The translations under genes were made by a program, and so were the position numbers. From NCBI RefSeq assembly GCF_012641265.1, contig NZ_JABAHZ010000009.1, positions 124,001 through 188,000 of the forward strand: DNA of 64,000 nucleotides, read 5' to 3'. This DNA is from Chitinophaga eiseniae. GTDB taxonomy: Bacteria; Bacteroidota; Bacteroidia; Chitinophagales; Chitinophagaceae. The notes below the pieces were generated by a model that saw only the letters and a list, made by a program, of their open reading frames with translations, ran no database searches and was not told where the DNA came from. This document shows positions 53,901 through 62,855 of this stretch, piece by piece. How positions within the stretch are numbered: the first letter of the stretch is position 1; every line of letters begins with the position of its first letter.

Positions 53901-54998
53901 TTACAATGCGCCGTATAAGTTGATCTCTCCCAGGAAACCAAAGAAATTGGGACCTTTGGTGAGCACCACTTTCACATACTTCCAGGACTGAGGCGGTACA
54001 GAAAAAAACTGCTCAGCATTCTTCTGCACGAAAGGGAAAGTACCCAGATCTGTCCAGGTTTGCCCATCCGTGCTGGCCATCAGCTGTATTTCGGTTTGGC
54101 CGCCGTTGTTGTTCTGGCGATTTACCAGGCCAAACCTGGAAATAGTGGCGGCTTGACCAATATTCACGGCAATCCAGTGAGGATAAGGCGTTTCGGCGCT
54201 AGACCAGGTAGTATGCCAGAACGTATTGATATTGCCATCTATCGCTGCGGTAGCGTAGCCATTTACAGGTCCTTCCCCACCGTCTTCCTGGTCGCTGAAC
54301 CCAGCAATGGACCAGCCGCTCTTGGGAAGTTTCACTTCTACTAATGGGGTAATGGATGCGCTCACGGGGTTGGACTGACGCCGGGATATATCCGTTACCG
54401 TTACTACCACCGTAACAGGGCTGCCTCCTGGCATCCCGGAGAGAAATCCTACGCCCTGTTGTGCGGCCGAGGTAAACGCTTTGCTCACCACTTTATTAGT
54501 AGCCGGATCTGTGTAGGCGGCATTTACAATCACCGTTTTTCCTGAGTTGTTTTCCCAGGCCACGCGCGCGCCGCCAATCGACGCCGTGATTTTGATCGTA
54601 CTGGCGATCGCAATGTACACCGGAGGCTTGGGTGTGAGCGACAATGTAGTCACTGCGCTCACGGCTCCCTGTGGACCTACTGTTTTGATAGTGAAATTAT
54701 AGGGTTTGTCTGTCAAACTACCTATCACCGCCGTGTCGGTATAACGGCTGAACTTCTGTTCAATGGTGTTACCCGTTGTATCCGTATAACTAATGGAAGT
54801 ATAGAGATAAAGCGCTGAATCTTTCGGGCTGCGGCCAATAGCATCCCAGGTAAAGATAGCCTCACCGTAACCTGGCGCGCCTTTTACATTACTCAATGCA
54901 GGTGGAGGGGCGCCTGCATCTTCTTTCTTACTACAACTGGTCAGGTAAAAGAATATAATCCCTGACAGTATACCCAATAATAACTTTTTATGTAGCAT
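53901..54998 (-). CDS. Surface lipoprotein with DUF4959-, DUF5126- and discoidin-type domains (PUL3)
   Basis: 365 residues from ATG 54998; the frame extends to 55046 but then overlaps SusD. Lipoprotein signal LGILSGIIFFYLTSCSKK with Cys near 22. Two fibronectin-like domains follow: about 30-130 (SNVKGAPGYGEAIFTWDAIG; DUF4959-like) and about 130-230 (IKITASIGGARVAWENNSG; DUF5126-like). The C-terminal discoidin domain (about 235-365; ATAAIDGNINTFWHTTW) resembles that of the next gene. In Bacteroidota PULs this architecture is a SusE-position surface glycan-binding protein. It sits 41 nt after SusD. Confidence 0.86.
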   Translation of the reverse strand: MLHKKLLLGILSGIIFFYLTSCSKKEDAGAPPPALSNVKGAPGYGEAIFTWDAIGRSPKDSALYLYTSISYTDTTGNTIEQKFSRYTDTAVIGSLTDKPYNFTIKTVGPQGAVSAVTTLSLTPKPPVYIAIASTIKITASIGGARVAWENNSGKTVIVNAAYTDPATNKVVSKAFTSAAQQGVGFLSGMPGGSPVTVVVTVTDISRRQSNPVSASITPLVEVKLPKSGWSIAGFSDQEDGGEGPVNGYATAAIDGNINTFWHTTWSSAETPYPHWIAVNIGQAATISRFGLVNRQNNNGGQTEIQLMASTDGQTWTDLGTFPFVQKNAEQFFSVPPQSWKYVKVVLTKGPNFFGFLGEINLYGAL

Positions 54999-55039
54999 AA
55001 CGGAAAGTTGTTTGGATGATGAATTGTTTTTCAAAGCGA

Positions 55040-56905
55040 CTACCAACCGGGATTTTGAACCAGGTTATTATTCTTGCTCAGTTCCTGCACGCTGATTGGG
55101 AACAGGTAGCTGGCGGGCGTACGGAATACCTGCGACATCACAGGCGTTACCTGGTTGAAGGAACTTTCATCGGCCCCCTGGAAGTTCATCCCATAAATGG
55201 TTTGATTCAGGTATTTATCGCCTTGTTTCCAACGGCGTACATCCCAGAAGTACTGTCCTTCAAAAACCAGTTCTATGGTACGTTCCCGGCGTATAATATC
55301 CCTCATTTCATCCTGGGTAAATACAGGAGCATGGCCGGCAATAGCCCAGGCAGCCTGTACTGTAGGCAACATGGATCTTTGCCGGATCATATTCAGGTTA
55401 TCCAGCACCTGCTGTTGCTGGCTAACGCCGTAATATTCATTCAATGCTTCTGCATAAGAGAGGTATAACTCAGCCAAACGGATGATAGGCCAGGGATAGT
55501 GAACAATGGTAAAATTGTTGTCGTCTGCTACAGTTTGGGGATGCACTACTTTTTGCACGAGGAACCCGGTGCTGGAGTAGTTGGTAGCGCCAGAGCGCCA
55601 TCCCTGATCTTCCCCCGCTTTGAAATGCATCGTTTCGGCGGTGCCGTTTACCAGGAACTTGCCGTTATCATAGGCCACAGATGCGTAATAACGGGGATCA
55701 CGGTGGAGATTCACATTCATGGTGCCCTCATCAGGATCTACTTCATATCTTTTCGCATACGCCCAGGTAGGATCTTTATCTATCGGCAGTCCGTTTTCCG
55801 TATAGAAAGTTTCCACCGTTCTTAAACTCGGGCCAATACCATTGTAAGAATTACCTGTCAGCGGGGCACAGTTCTGCTGCCATTGGTACCAACCTTCCGG
55901 TACGGAATAACCCCATATCAGCTCTACATTCCACGGATCTACCATCGCAAAGCGGTAGGCGATCATCCCGGTATCACGACGTGTTTTTTCAAAAATATTG
56001 GTAGGGCCTTTATAATCCGCAAACTGGTACAGGCGTTTTCCACTTTGCGTGGCAGCATCTATTGCTTCCTTGATAGCGTCAATAGCGCGTTTCCATTTTT
56101 CCTTGTCGTACGAAACGTTCATCAACTGCTGGCCATTCCGGTCTTTGAAACTAGCATAATACTCGCTGTTACCATTAAACAGCGGAGAAGCTGCCGTCAG
56201 CAGCAGCCGTGCTTTCATGGCCTTTACAATCACGGTTGTAACCCTTCCCAGTTCATTTTGAGCAGGAATGGTGTTAGGTAGTAAGGTAATGGCTTCATCA
56301 TATTTTCTTACGATATAATTCACACCCGAATCATAGGATTGACGGAACGGGAAAATATCATTGCCTTCTGTACTACTGAAATCTACCTGGTGATCAATCA
56401 ACGGGATAGGTCCATACTGGCGCAACAGGATATAGTGATAGTAAGCGGTGAGAAAAATTGCTTCCCCTTTCCAGCGCTTCGCTATATCAGCGGTAACACC
56501 CGGTACCTTATCTACGTTATCCAGGAAGATATAGCATTGCCGTATACCTTCAAAAAGACTGACACTGGAAACGATGTTCTTCCCTTCCCAATAGTTAAAT
56601 AATGGATTAGATGAATTTTGTTCCCCTCTCAATAACCTTGTGATTACATTTCCCTGCCATACGGTAATAGCCTGGTCAGTAGCACAGGCACTGATGTTAC
56701 CATAGCTGGCATCATTTTCAGTGGGCATGTAAGCATACAGCGAGTACAGGAAGCGCAACGCTGTATTGTAGTTCTGGAAAGCCGTATTGATAGTGGCCGT
56801 GTTGGGCGGTACAATGTCGAGATACTTTTTGCAGGACAATAATCCTGATGATAAAAGAAGAACAAAAAGACCCCCGAATATATATTTGCGTTTGAATAGA
56901 TACAT
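55040..56905 (-). CDS. SusD/RagB-family lipoprotein (PUL3)
   Basis: 621 residues, long for SusD. Signal FGGLFVLLLSSGLLSCKK (lipidated Cys near 25). Seen: the early block KYLDIVPPNTATINTAF, the helical repeats (GEAIFLTAYYHYILLRQYGPIPL), and the C-terminal RRERTIELVFEGQYFWDVRR with VSQVFRTPASYLFPISVQEL. It partners SusC encoded 32 nt upstream. The larger size suggests extra loops around the binding site, fitting a bulky glycan or glycopeptide, but this is inference. Confidence 0.94.
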   Translation of the reverse strand: MYLFKRKYIFGGLFVLLLSSGLLSCKKYLDIVPPNTATINTAFQNYNTALRFLYSLYAYMPTENDASYGNISACATDQAITVWQGNVITRLLRGEQNSSNPLFNYWEGKNIVSSVSLFEGIRQCYIFLDNVDKVPGVTADIAKRWKGEAIFLTAYYHYILLRQYGPIPLIDHQVDFSSTEGNDIFPFRQSYDSGVNYIVRKYDEAITLLPNTIPAQNELGRVTTVIVKAMKARLLLTAASPLFNGNSEYYASFKDRNGQQLMNVSYDKEKWKRAIDAIKEAIDAATQSGKRLYQFADYKGPTNIFEKTRRDTGMIAYRFAMVDPWNVELIWGYSVPEGWYQWQQNCAPLTGNSYNGIGPSLRTVETFYTENGLPIDKDPTWAYAKRYEVDPDEGTMNVNLHRDPRYYASVAYDNGKFLVNGTAETMHFKAGEDQGWRSGATNYSSTGFLVQKVVHPQTVADDNNFTIVHYPWPIIRLAELYLSYAEALNEYYGVSQQQQVLDNLNMIRQRSMLPTVQAAWAIAGHAPVFTQDEMRDIIRRERTIELVFEGQYFWDVRRWKQGDKYLNQTIYGMNFQGADESSFNQVTPVMSQVFRTPASYLFPISVQELSKNNNLVQNPGW

Positions 56906-56937
56906 AAATTTCTTTTTCTGCTGGTGAATGGATGTTA

Positions 56938-59900
56938 TCAGAGATTAAACTGCGCGCCTAAATTGACAACCATCTGTGGAGGATATCCTAAACCATTACC
57001 TCCACCCTGTTCAGGATCCCATAGTTTGAACTTTGAGAACGTGAGCAGATTAATGCCTCTCATATATACCCTGACAATCTTGGCTGGGTTGTAGCCAATC
57101 TCAACTTGCTTCAAACGCAGGAAAGAGAAGTCGCGCAACCACCAGGAAGAAGATTGTTCATTATTGGGAGCTGTTTCCAGGGCAGTTAGCCTTGGGTAGA
57201 AGGCATACAGGTTTTGATTGTCGGACGACCAATGGTTGTCAGCAATAGCCGCAATCAGGTTATTCTGGGAGCGCCCGAAAGGCCGGAACCCATTGATATA
57301 ATCAGACATGTGCGATAAACCCTGGAAGAAAACACCCACATCAAATTTCTTGTACGTAACGGTAAAACCAGCACCGTACACAATTTCAGGCACCCGTGGA
57401 TACCCCATGGCTACCCGGTCGTTGTTATTGATCATGCCATCACCATTGATATCTTTGTACTTGATATCGCCGGCTTTGGAGGCAATAAATACCGGGCTGT
57501 TAGCCGCTTCTTTGTCGTCGATAAATAAACGTTCTGCCACCAGGCCAAAATTGGTATTCAGCGGATGCCCCATGAATGACAGGTTCGGGAGACCCAGTGC
57601 TGCATAATTCGGTTCATCGTAATACAATATTTTGTTACGTGCGTAGGTAAATGTTCCCCTGAAAGAAACCTGCAGGTCCCTGTTAAAGCTATGATTATAC
57701 AAGAGCGTAGCATCTATACCATGGTTCAGCACCCTTCCGATATTGGAATAAGGCAATGCACTCGATACGCCGGCTGTAGCAGGTATAGTACCCCGTTGTT
57801 GATAAATGTTGCTGCGTTCTTCCCGGAACCAGTCAAGATTCAGGGTAAGATCGTTAAACAAGCCCAAATCCACACCCAGGTTCATTTTTTTACTGATCTC
57901 CCATTGAATATTATTATTCGGATAACGGGTAATCTGGATGCCCGACATGCCATTGTCGAAGTTATAGCCGGTAGTAAAACCGTTTCCGGCATTCATATTC
58001 ACTACGCTGAGGTAGGGAAAGCGATCGCCCCCGATCTGGTCGTTACCAGACAAACCGTAGGAAGCGCGTACTTTCAGCAGGTTAATATGGCTGGTCCACG
58101 CCGCGTCTTTAAAGAACGATTCATTGGATGCTACCCAGGAAATCCCGCCGGCAGGGAAGAAACCATAACGGTGGCCGGCTGCGAAGTTTTCAGAACCAGT
58201 ATAACCAAGGTTGGCCTCCAGGTAATAACGGGAGTCATAACCATAGGCCAGGCGACCCGCCCACCCCTGCTTACGGGAAGGTAACGCATCTACAATGTTG
58301 TCACCAGGCGTATTGGTATTATACTCATTTCTTAAAAACACCAGCATACCAGCTACATCGTGTTTATCATTAAACACACGGTTATAGTTCAGCGTGGTTT
58401 GCATATACAATGTTCTGTCGCCAGCATTACTTCCTGACTGGCCCAATGCCGTAGACCCACCAGCTGCTGCAATCCAGTTCAGGTTATAGGTATATTTTCC
58501 ATCCGCATCTTTTCTATAGCTATCCAGGGTATAATAATAAGGCGTATAGCTCCTGGTAATACCGCTGCTGGACCAGTTCTTGAAAGAGATGAGGGCATTA
58601 AAGCTCAGTCCTTTGGTGATCATATTCAGGTCCTGTTTTCCCCGCAAAGTGGTCAACAGGGTGGAAGCGGCCGATTGACTATACCCTTTGATCATGTCGG
58701 CATAAGGGTTATCGCGGGTATTGGCTCCCAGGAAACCGTCTGTTTTATTACCGAAATAAATATGATCCAATGCGCCATCGGCGGGTGTGGGATAATAAGC
58801 GGGGAAATCCACGCCATTGGCGCCCATTACACTACCAAACAAGGAAGAGGCACTGTTGGCAGGGCCGGTGTTCCGGTAATAGTCGGCGTTGATATTCAGC
58901 TCCAGCTCCGTGGTCTTGGTGGCTTTTACGCTCACGTTATTTACGAAGTTGAAACGGTTGTTATCGATGTTGTTTTTAAACCCGGTCAGCAAGCCGTTGT
59001 TCAGGATACCCATGTCCTTATAATAGGCAATGCCCATGTAGTAACGCGCTACCTGGCCGCCTCCCGTCACATTGAGGTTGGCGTGGTGGCTCAGCGCATA
59101 ATCCTTAAACAACATTTTATACCAATCAACATTTGGATAGATATAAGGATCCAGTCCCTGCGCGGTACCATTGATCTTTTCCTGGGAGTAACGGTCGGCA
59201 TTATAGGGGTTGTCGTTCCGTAATGCTTCGTTGTACAATTTCATGTAAGAAACACCGTCGGTAAACTTCACAATCTGTGTAGGGGTAGAAACGGTACTTT
59301 CCACCAACCCGCTGATCTTTGGCTTGTCCATGATCTTACCGTGCTTGGTTTCAATGAGGATAACGCCATTGGCGCCTCTTGCACCATACAATGCGGTAGA
59401 GGAAGCATCTTTCAGGATAGAGAAGCTTTCGATATTGCTGGGGTCAATACTGTTAAGATCGCCGGCAGATATTTCCACGCCATTGAGAAAGATCAATGCA
59501 CCGGTACCTCCGTAAGTAGATACGCCCCTGATCCAGAACTGTGCGCCACTACCGGGCTCCCCGGTAGATTGCCGCGCAATAACCCCTGATAGTCTACCCG
59601 CAAAGGAGGATGATAGGGTGCTGGAAGGCGTCTTTAATTCCTGTGGGGAAATAGTAGTAATAGCACCTACGATACTGATCTTCTTTTGTTTGGTATTAAA
59701 ACCCGTCACTACAACGGAGTCGATACCGATAGAAGAAGGCGCCAGCTGTACTTCCAGGTAGGTTTGATTATTTACCGGTAATTCTTTGGTGGTATATCCC
59801 AGGTATTTAAACAACAGGGTAGCATGCCCATCTTTCACCTGGATCACGAATTCGCCCTTCTTGTCGGAGTAAACACCGTTGGCGGTACCTTTCTCCTGTA

Positions 59901-60363
59901 CACCTACCCTTTCCAGGGGTTGTCCTTTTTCATCGGTTACATGCCCACGGACGGTTACCGGTGGGGCAGTAGCACTTTCTGCTTCCGGCGCCGTCGCCGA
60001 TTTTTTCAGGATGATCGTATTATACCTGACTACGTAGGTAAGCCCTTGTTTGTCCAGGCATTTATCCAGTACATCCCGCAAAGGCATATCCTTTGCGTTG
60101 AGGTCGATACTGGTGGCATTTTTCAGCAGGTCAGGATTGTAAATCATCTGATAACCACTCTGCTGGCCGATCACCCAAATTATTTTTTCCAGGGAAAGGT
60201 TCTTCCCCGACAAATTAATCTTTTGAGAATAGGCATTGCCCCGGACCTGCAGGCAGGTGACCAACATAACAAAAAAAGCAAGTCTCATAACGATGTGTAG
60301 CAAGATTCTGGTTCTGCGCCAACTCCCATAAAATGAGCGCGCATTTTGCACGTGCAAATACAT
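56938..60363 (-). CDS. SusC/RagA-family TonB-dependent transporter (PUL3)
   Basis: 1141 residues from ATG 60363. An anchor/signal (RLAFFVMLVTCLQVRGNAYSQ) precedes an STN domain (about 60-115), a carboxypeptidase-like sandwich (about 130-205; VRGHVTDEKGQPLERVG), the SusC signature IDSVVVTGFNTKQKKISIVG, a plug and the barrel ending PPQMVVNLGAQFNL. The sense strand before the start reads CAAATATATG, where CAAATATA is also an antisense -7 element; PUL1 SusC is built the same way. It forms a complex with the next-encoded SusD and signals through FecR. Confidence 0.94.
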   Translation of the reverse strand: MYLHVQNARSFYGSWRRTRILLHIVMRLAFFVMLVTCLQVRGNAYSQKINLSGKNLSLEKIIWVIGQQSGYQMIYNPDLLKNATSIDLNAKDMPLRDVLDKCLDKQGLTYVVRYNTIILKKSATAPEAESATAPPVTVRGHVTDEKGQPLERVGVQEKGTANGVYSDKKGEFVIQVKDGHATLLFKYLGYTTKELPVNNQTYLEVQLAPSSIGIDSVVVTGFNTKQKKISIVGAITTISPQELKTPSSTLSSSFAGRLSGVIARQSTGEPGSGAQFWIRGVSTYGGTGALIFLNGVEISAGDLNSIDPSNIESFSILKDASSTALYGARGANGVILIETKHGKIMDKPKISGLVESTVSTPTQIVKFTDGVSYMKLYNEALRNDNPYNADRYSQEKINGTAQGLDPYIYPNVDWYKMLFKDYALSHHANLNVTGGGQVARYYMGIAYYKDMGILNNGLLTGFKNNIDNNRFNFVNNVSVKATKTTELELNINADYYRNTGPANSASSLFGSVMGANGVDFPAYYPTPADGALDHIYFGNKTDGFLGANTRDNPYADMIKGYSQSAASTLLTTLRGKQDLNMITKGLSFNALISFKNWSSSGITRSYTPYYYTLDSYRKDADGKYTYNLNWIAAAGGSTALGQSGSNAGDRTLYMQTTLNYNRVFNDKHDVAGMLVFLRNEYNTNTPGDNIVDALPSRKQGWAGRLAYGYDSRYYLEANLGYTGSENFAAGHRYGFFPAGGISWVASNESFFKDAAWTSHINLLKVRASYGLSGNDQIGGDRFPYLSVVNMNAGNGFTTGYNFDNGMSGIQITRYPNNNIQWEISKKMNLGVDLGLFNDLTLNLDWFREERSNIYQQRGTIPATAGVSSALPYSNIGRVLNHGIDATLLYNHSFNRDLQVSFRGTFTYARNKILYYDEPNYAALGLPNLSFMGHPLNTNFGLVAERLFIDDKEAANSPVFIASKAGDIKYKDINGDGMINNNDRVAMGYPRVPEIVYGAGFTVTYKKFDVGVFFQGLSHMSDYINGFRPFGRSQNNLIAAIADNHWSSDNQNLYAFYPRLTALETAPNNEQSSSWWLRDFSFLRLKQVEIGYNPAKIVRVYMRGINLLTFSKFKLWDPEQGGGNGLGYPPQMVVNLGAQFNL

Positions 60364-60370
60364 ATATTTG
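60363..60370 (+). promoter_or_regulatory. Antisense -7 element at the SusC start codon (PUL3)
   Basis: TATATTTG (60363-60370), an exact TAnnTTTG on the plus strand, overlaps the last base of the SusC ATG codon. A TTTG lies 14 nt upstream on the plus strand, shorter than the usual spacing, so the -33 part is uncertain. Confidence 0.45.
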
Positions 60371-60376
60371 TATAGT

Positions 60377-60467
60377 TTCGTTTTTGATAACAGGATTACT
60401 ACGCCTTGTCTAGAAAGCGGACATTTCTACCGGAATACCGCCTGGCCGCGGATTCCGGTTTATTTTT
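60377..60467 (+). ncRNA. Predicted antisense sRNA over the PUL3 SusC leader (DonS-like)
   Basis: From the antisense -7 element at 60363-60370 a transcript would start near 60377. About 50 nt on, arms 60429-60441 and 60448-60459 make a 12-bp stem with one bulged A, followed by TTTATTTTT. The predicted RNA is about 90 nt, antisense to the fecR-susC spacer. Length, position and orientation match the PUL1 candidate. The ends are estimates; expression is not shown. Confidence 0.5.
60429..60467 (+). terminator. Antisense-oriented terminator in the fecR-susC spacer (PUL3)
   Basis: Outer arms 60429-60436 with 60452-60459 (8 bp), inner arms 60438-60441 with 60448-60451 (4 bp), A60437 bulged, six-base loop, then TTTATTTTT on the plus strand. 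No plus-strand protein gene ends here. Confidence 0.7.
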
Positions 60468-60508
60468 GGTTGATACGTGGTGTGATAGATTTATTTCATT
60501 GTTCCTCC

Positions 60509-61786
60509 TTATTCTGAAATACGTGATACAATAATTTTATTTCCTGTGATATGGAAGCGTAAGCGGCCGTCTGCTTCCAATATTTCTATTAGTTCACTGA
60601 TATTTTCCTTTCGTTCTATGTTTCCGGCAAAACGGATATCGGTCATATCCCCATTGTATTCCACAGTTACATCGTACCAGCGGGATAGTTGCCTCATAAT
60701 GGTTTTTACATCGGTAGACCTGAACACGAACCGTCCATTCTTCCAGGCAATTTCTGCCTCGAGGTCTGCCGGCCTTACCTGTAGCGTATTGGTTTGCGGA
60801 AACCATACCGACTGCTGTCCGGGTTTCAAGATGACGGTATTTACACCCTTGTGCATATTTACCGATCCTTCTACGAGCGTAGTTTTCACCGCCTTCTCAT
60901 CATCATAGGCCATGATATTAAAATGGGTACCCAATACCCTTACTTCTCCTCCATCTTCACCCGCGCGCCGTATCTTTACCAGGAAAGGCCAGTCTGCCTT
61001 TTCACCCGATGCATGTGCCACCTCAAAATAGGCTTCGCCCGTGAGCACCACTTCCCGGCTATTTTTATTGAAAGGCACCGGGAATTTCACCGTGGAGGCG
61101 GCGTTGAGAAAAACATGCGTACCATCAGACAGCACCACTTCATACTTGCCTCCTTTAGGGGTAGACACCGTATTCCAGATCTCGCCTTGTGCAACAGCGC
61201 CTGCTTTATGATACACTAACACACCTGCCTGCTGTTGGGCAATCAGGCTCCCTCCCTGCATGGCTACGGTATCGGCTGTACTATCTTTTAAAGCGACCAT
61301 AGCGCCGTTCCCCAATACCAACGTGGCTTTATTGCCACCAGGATTAATAAAGGCACTATTGATAACTGGTTTATGTCCCGGTGTCTGTTCACCCGTTTGC
61401 AATGTGACATACCGGATGAGTATAGCGGCAAAACAGATCGCTGCCGCGGCCATACTCCATTTCCAAAAGGCCGGCTGCCTCCACAGGCGGACAACCCGGC
61501 GGTCGGTATCGGTATCCGCATCCGTTGCCGGCAACGATAAGCCAGCCGACGTCATTACCCGTTGGGTCAAGGCATGGACATCATATTTTTCTACGGCTCG
61601 CAACTCACTTTCCCAATGCGCAGGATCGCTGAGCCGCTGGAAGATGGCTTCATTCCCTTTGTCTGCCGCTATCCAGGCTTTCAGCGCCTGTAACTCCTCC
61701 GCTGTAATCTTTCCGGCTCTCAATTGTTGTATCAGCGCCGCTATGTGCAACGCTTCACCTATCCATTCTTCTTTCATGGCATGCAA
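60509..61786 (-). CDS. FecR-family anti-sigma factor (PUL3)
   Basis: 425 residues (a second ATG at 61777 is possible). Cytoplasmic N-terminus about 1-110, membrane helix about 112-130 (WSMAAAAICFAAILIRYV), FecR domain about 200-310 (VSTPKGGKYEVVLSDGTHV; GEAYFEV), DUF4974-type C-terminus about 350-425 (FRSTDVKTIMRQLSRWYDV). It binds the sigma factor encoded 142 nt upstream and takes the signal from SusC. The spacer to SusC holds the antisense RNA candidate. Confidence 0.93.
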   Translation of the reverse strand: MHAMKEEWIGEALHIAALIQQLRAGKITAEELQALKAWIAADKGNEAIFQRLSDPAHWESELRAVEKYDVHALTQRVMTSAGLSLPATDADTDTDRRVVRLWRQPAFWKWSMAAAAICFAAILIRYVTLQTGEQTPGHKPVINSAFINPGGNKATLVLGNGAMVALKDSTADTVAMQGGSLIAQQQAGVLVYHKAGAVAQGEIWNTVSTPKGGKYEVVLSDGTHVFLNAASTVKFPVPFNKNSREVVLTGEAYFEVAHASGEKADWPFLVKIRRAGEDGGEVRVLGTHFNIMAYDDEKAVKTTLVEGSVNMHKGVNTVILKPGQQSVWFPQTNTLQVRPADLEAEIAWKNGRFVFRSTDVKTIMRQLSRWYDVTVEYNGDMTDIRFAGNIERKENISELIEILEADGRLRFHITGNKIIVSRISE

Positions 61787-61928
61787 AGGAATTTTCTATC
61801 TATAATGACAACGCCGCCTGGTACGTTTTGTACCATCGGCATTACAAAGTTTTTTTTCAGGAAAATAATATAGCCACCGCAGCAAGGGAAGAATCGCCTC
61901 ACAAGGCGCCCTGGCAGCCGATTTTCGC

Positions 61929-62513
61929 CTATTGCCGAAACAACAGCAATAATGCAAGGTAAATTTCCAAATGAGACCGGTGTCCCAATTTATTCCTGAT
62001 AATAGAGAGGGCTTTTGTTTTTTGGTTACGAACTGTCTGGTCGGAGAGATTTAATTGTACGGCTATTTCCTGGTTGCTGAGTTGATGTATATATCCCAGG
62101 ATGAATACTTCCCGCATTTTGGCTGGCAACGCGGCGATGGCTCTTTGCAGTTCCACCATCATTTCTGCATAAATCACTTCATCTACAGCTATATCTGTAT
62201 GCACTTCATTAAATGCTTCAAATTTCCGCTGTTCCCGCTGCCGGTCCCGTATATATTGCAGCGAGGCATTCCTGGCGGCAACATAAAAGAACCTTTTCAC
62301 GTTGGTAAAGGAGTGAAACGTTTCCCGCTTCTCCCATACTTTCACCAACACGTCTGTTACAATATCTTCCGCGGCAGCACTGTTCATAATAATCCTATCT
62401 GCATAACGACAAAGCACAGGTCCATAAACGCCAATGAGATGGCGGAACGCGGATTCATCTCCTGCCCTTAACCGATTATAACAATCCTCGTCATCTAATA
62501 CTTCTAAAACCAT
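61929..62513 (-). CDS. ECF RNA polymerase sigma factor (PUL3)
   Basis: 194 residues from ATG 62513; an in-frame GTG at 62528 would add five residues. Region 2 (about 20-70; AAEDIVTDVLVKVWEKRETF) and region 4 (about 120-180; LPAKMREVFILGYIHQLSNQ then VQLNLSDQTVRNQKTKALS) are clear. It heads PUL3 and should drive its SusCD operon. Confidence 0.93.
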   Translation of the reverse strand: MVLEVLDDEDCYNRLRAGDESAFRHLIGVYGPVLCRYADRIIMNSAAAEDIVTDVLVKVWEKRETFHSFTNVKRFFYVAARNASLQYIRDRQREQRKFEAFNEVHTDIAVDEVIYAEMMVELQRAIAALPAKMREVFILGYIHQLSNQEIAVQLNLSDQTVRNQKTKALSIIRNKLGHRSHLEIYLALLLLFRQ

Positions 62514-62729
62514 AGCACAGGCAAGCACCTTATGTTAGTAAATTAAAAATGCAGATTTTCCGGCGATTGAAAACTGCCGTAGCCGGCAAAACAGATATCG
62601 CTTGTAGCCCCTACTCTCCTTTCATCAGGAATAAAATTTGCATGTTCACTAATGTATCGGGCTATACTTCGTAAAACTACACCAAAATTGATTTACTTAC
62701 ATGTTTTCTTTGCAGTGCATTTTCCTTAT
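62514..62729. other. Region upstream of the PUL3 sigma gene
   Basis: No gene is supported. This is AT-rich and should hold the promoter of the sigma gene (transcribed leftwards), but no exact TAnnTTTG was found. Confidence 0.4.
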
Positions 62730-62773
62730 AAAAAATCACCCCCTGTTGTGGAAAAAATTACCCCCTGTTATAA
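62730..62773. repeat. Two tandem 22-nt near-repeats with a CCCCCTGTT core
   Basis: Copies at 62730-62751 and 62752-62773 match at 18 of 22 positions, both with six A and ACCCCCTGTT. They lie between the GH43 terminator and the PUL3 sigma gene. Tandem sites with this spacing (two helical turns) suggest a regulator-binding pair. Confidence 0.55.
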
Positions 62774-62803
62774 AAAATAGTGGCCTCCCGGGAACGGGAG
62801 GCC
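62772..62803 (-). terminator. Rho-independent terminator of the GH43 gene
   Basis: Arms 62782-62790 and 62795-62803 form a perfect 9-bp stem with a GGAA loop; on the minus strand it is followed by ACTATTTTTT. It lies 53 nt after the GH43 stop. Confidence 0.88.
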
Positions 62804-62855
62804 AGGTTGAGCTATTCCACGTGCTATTAATAAAAGCATCTTCTTTTTTTACTTC

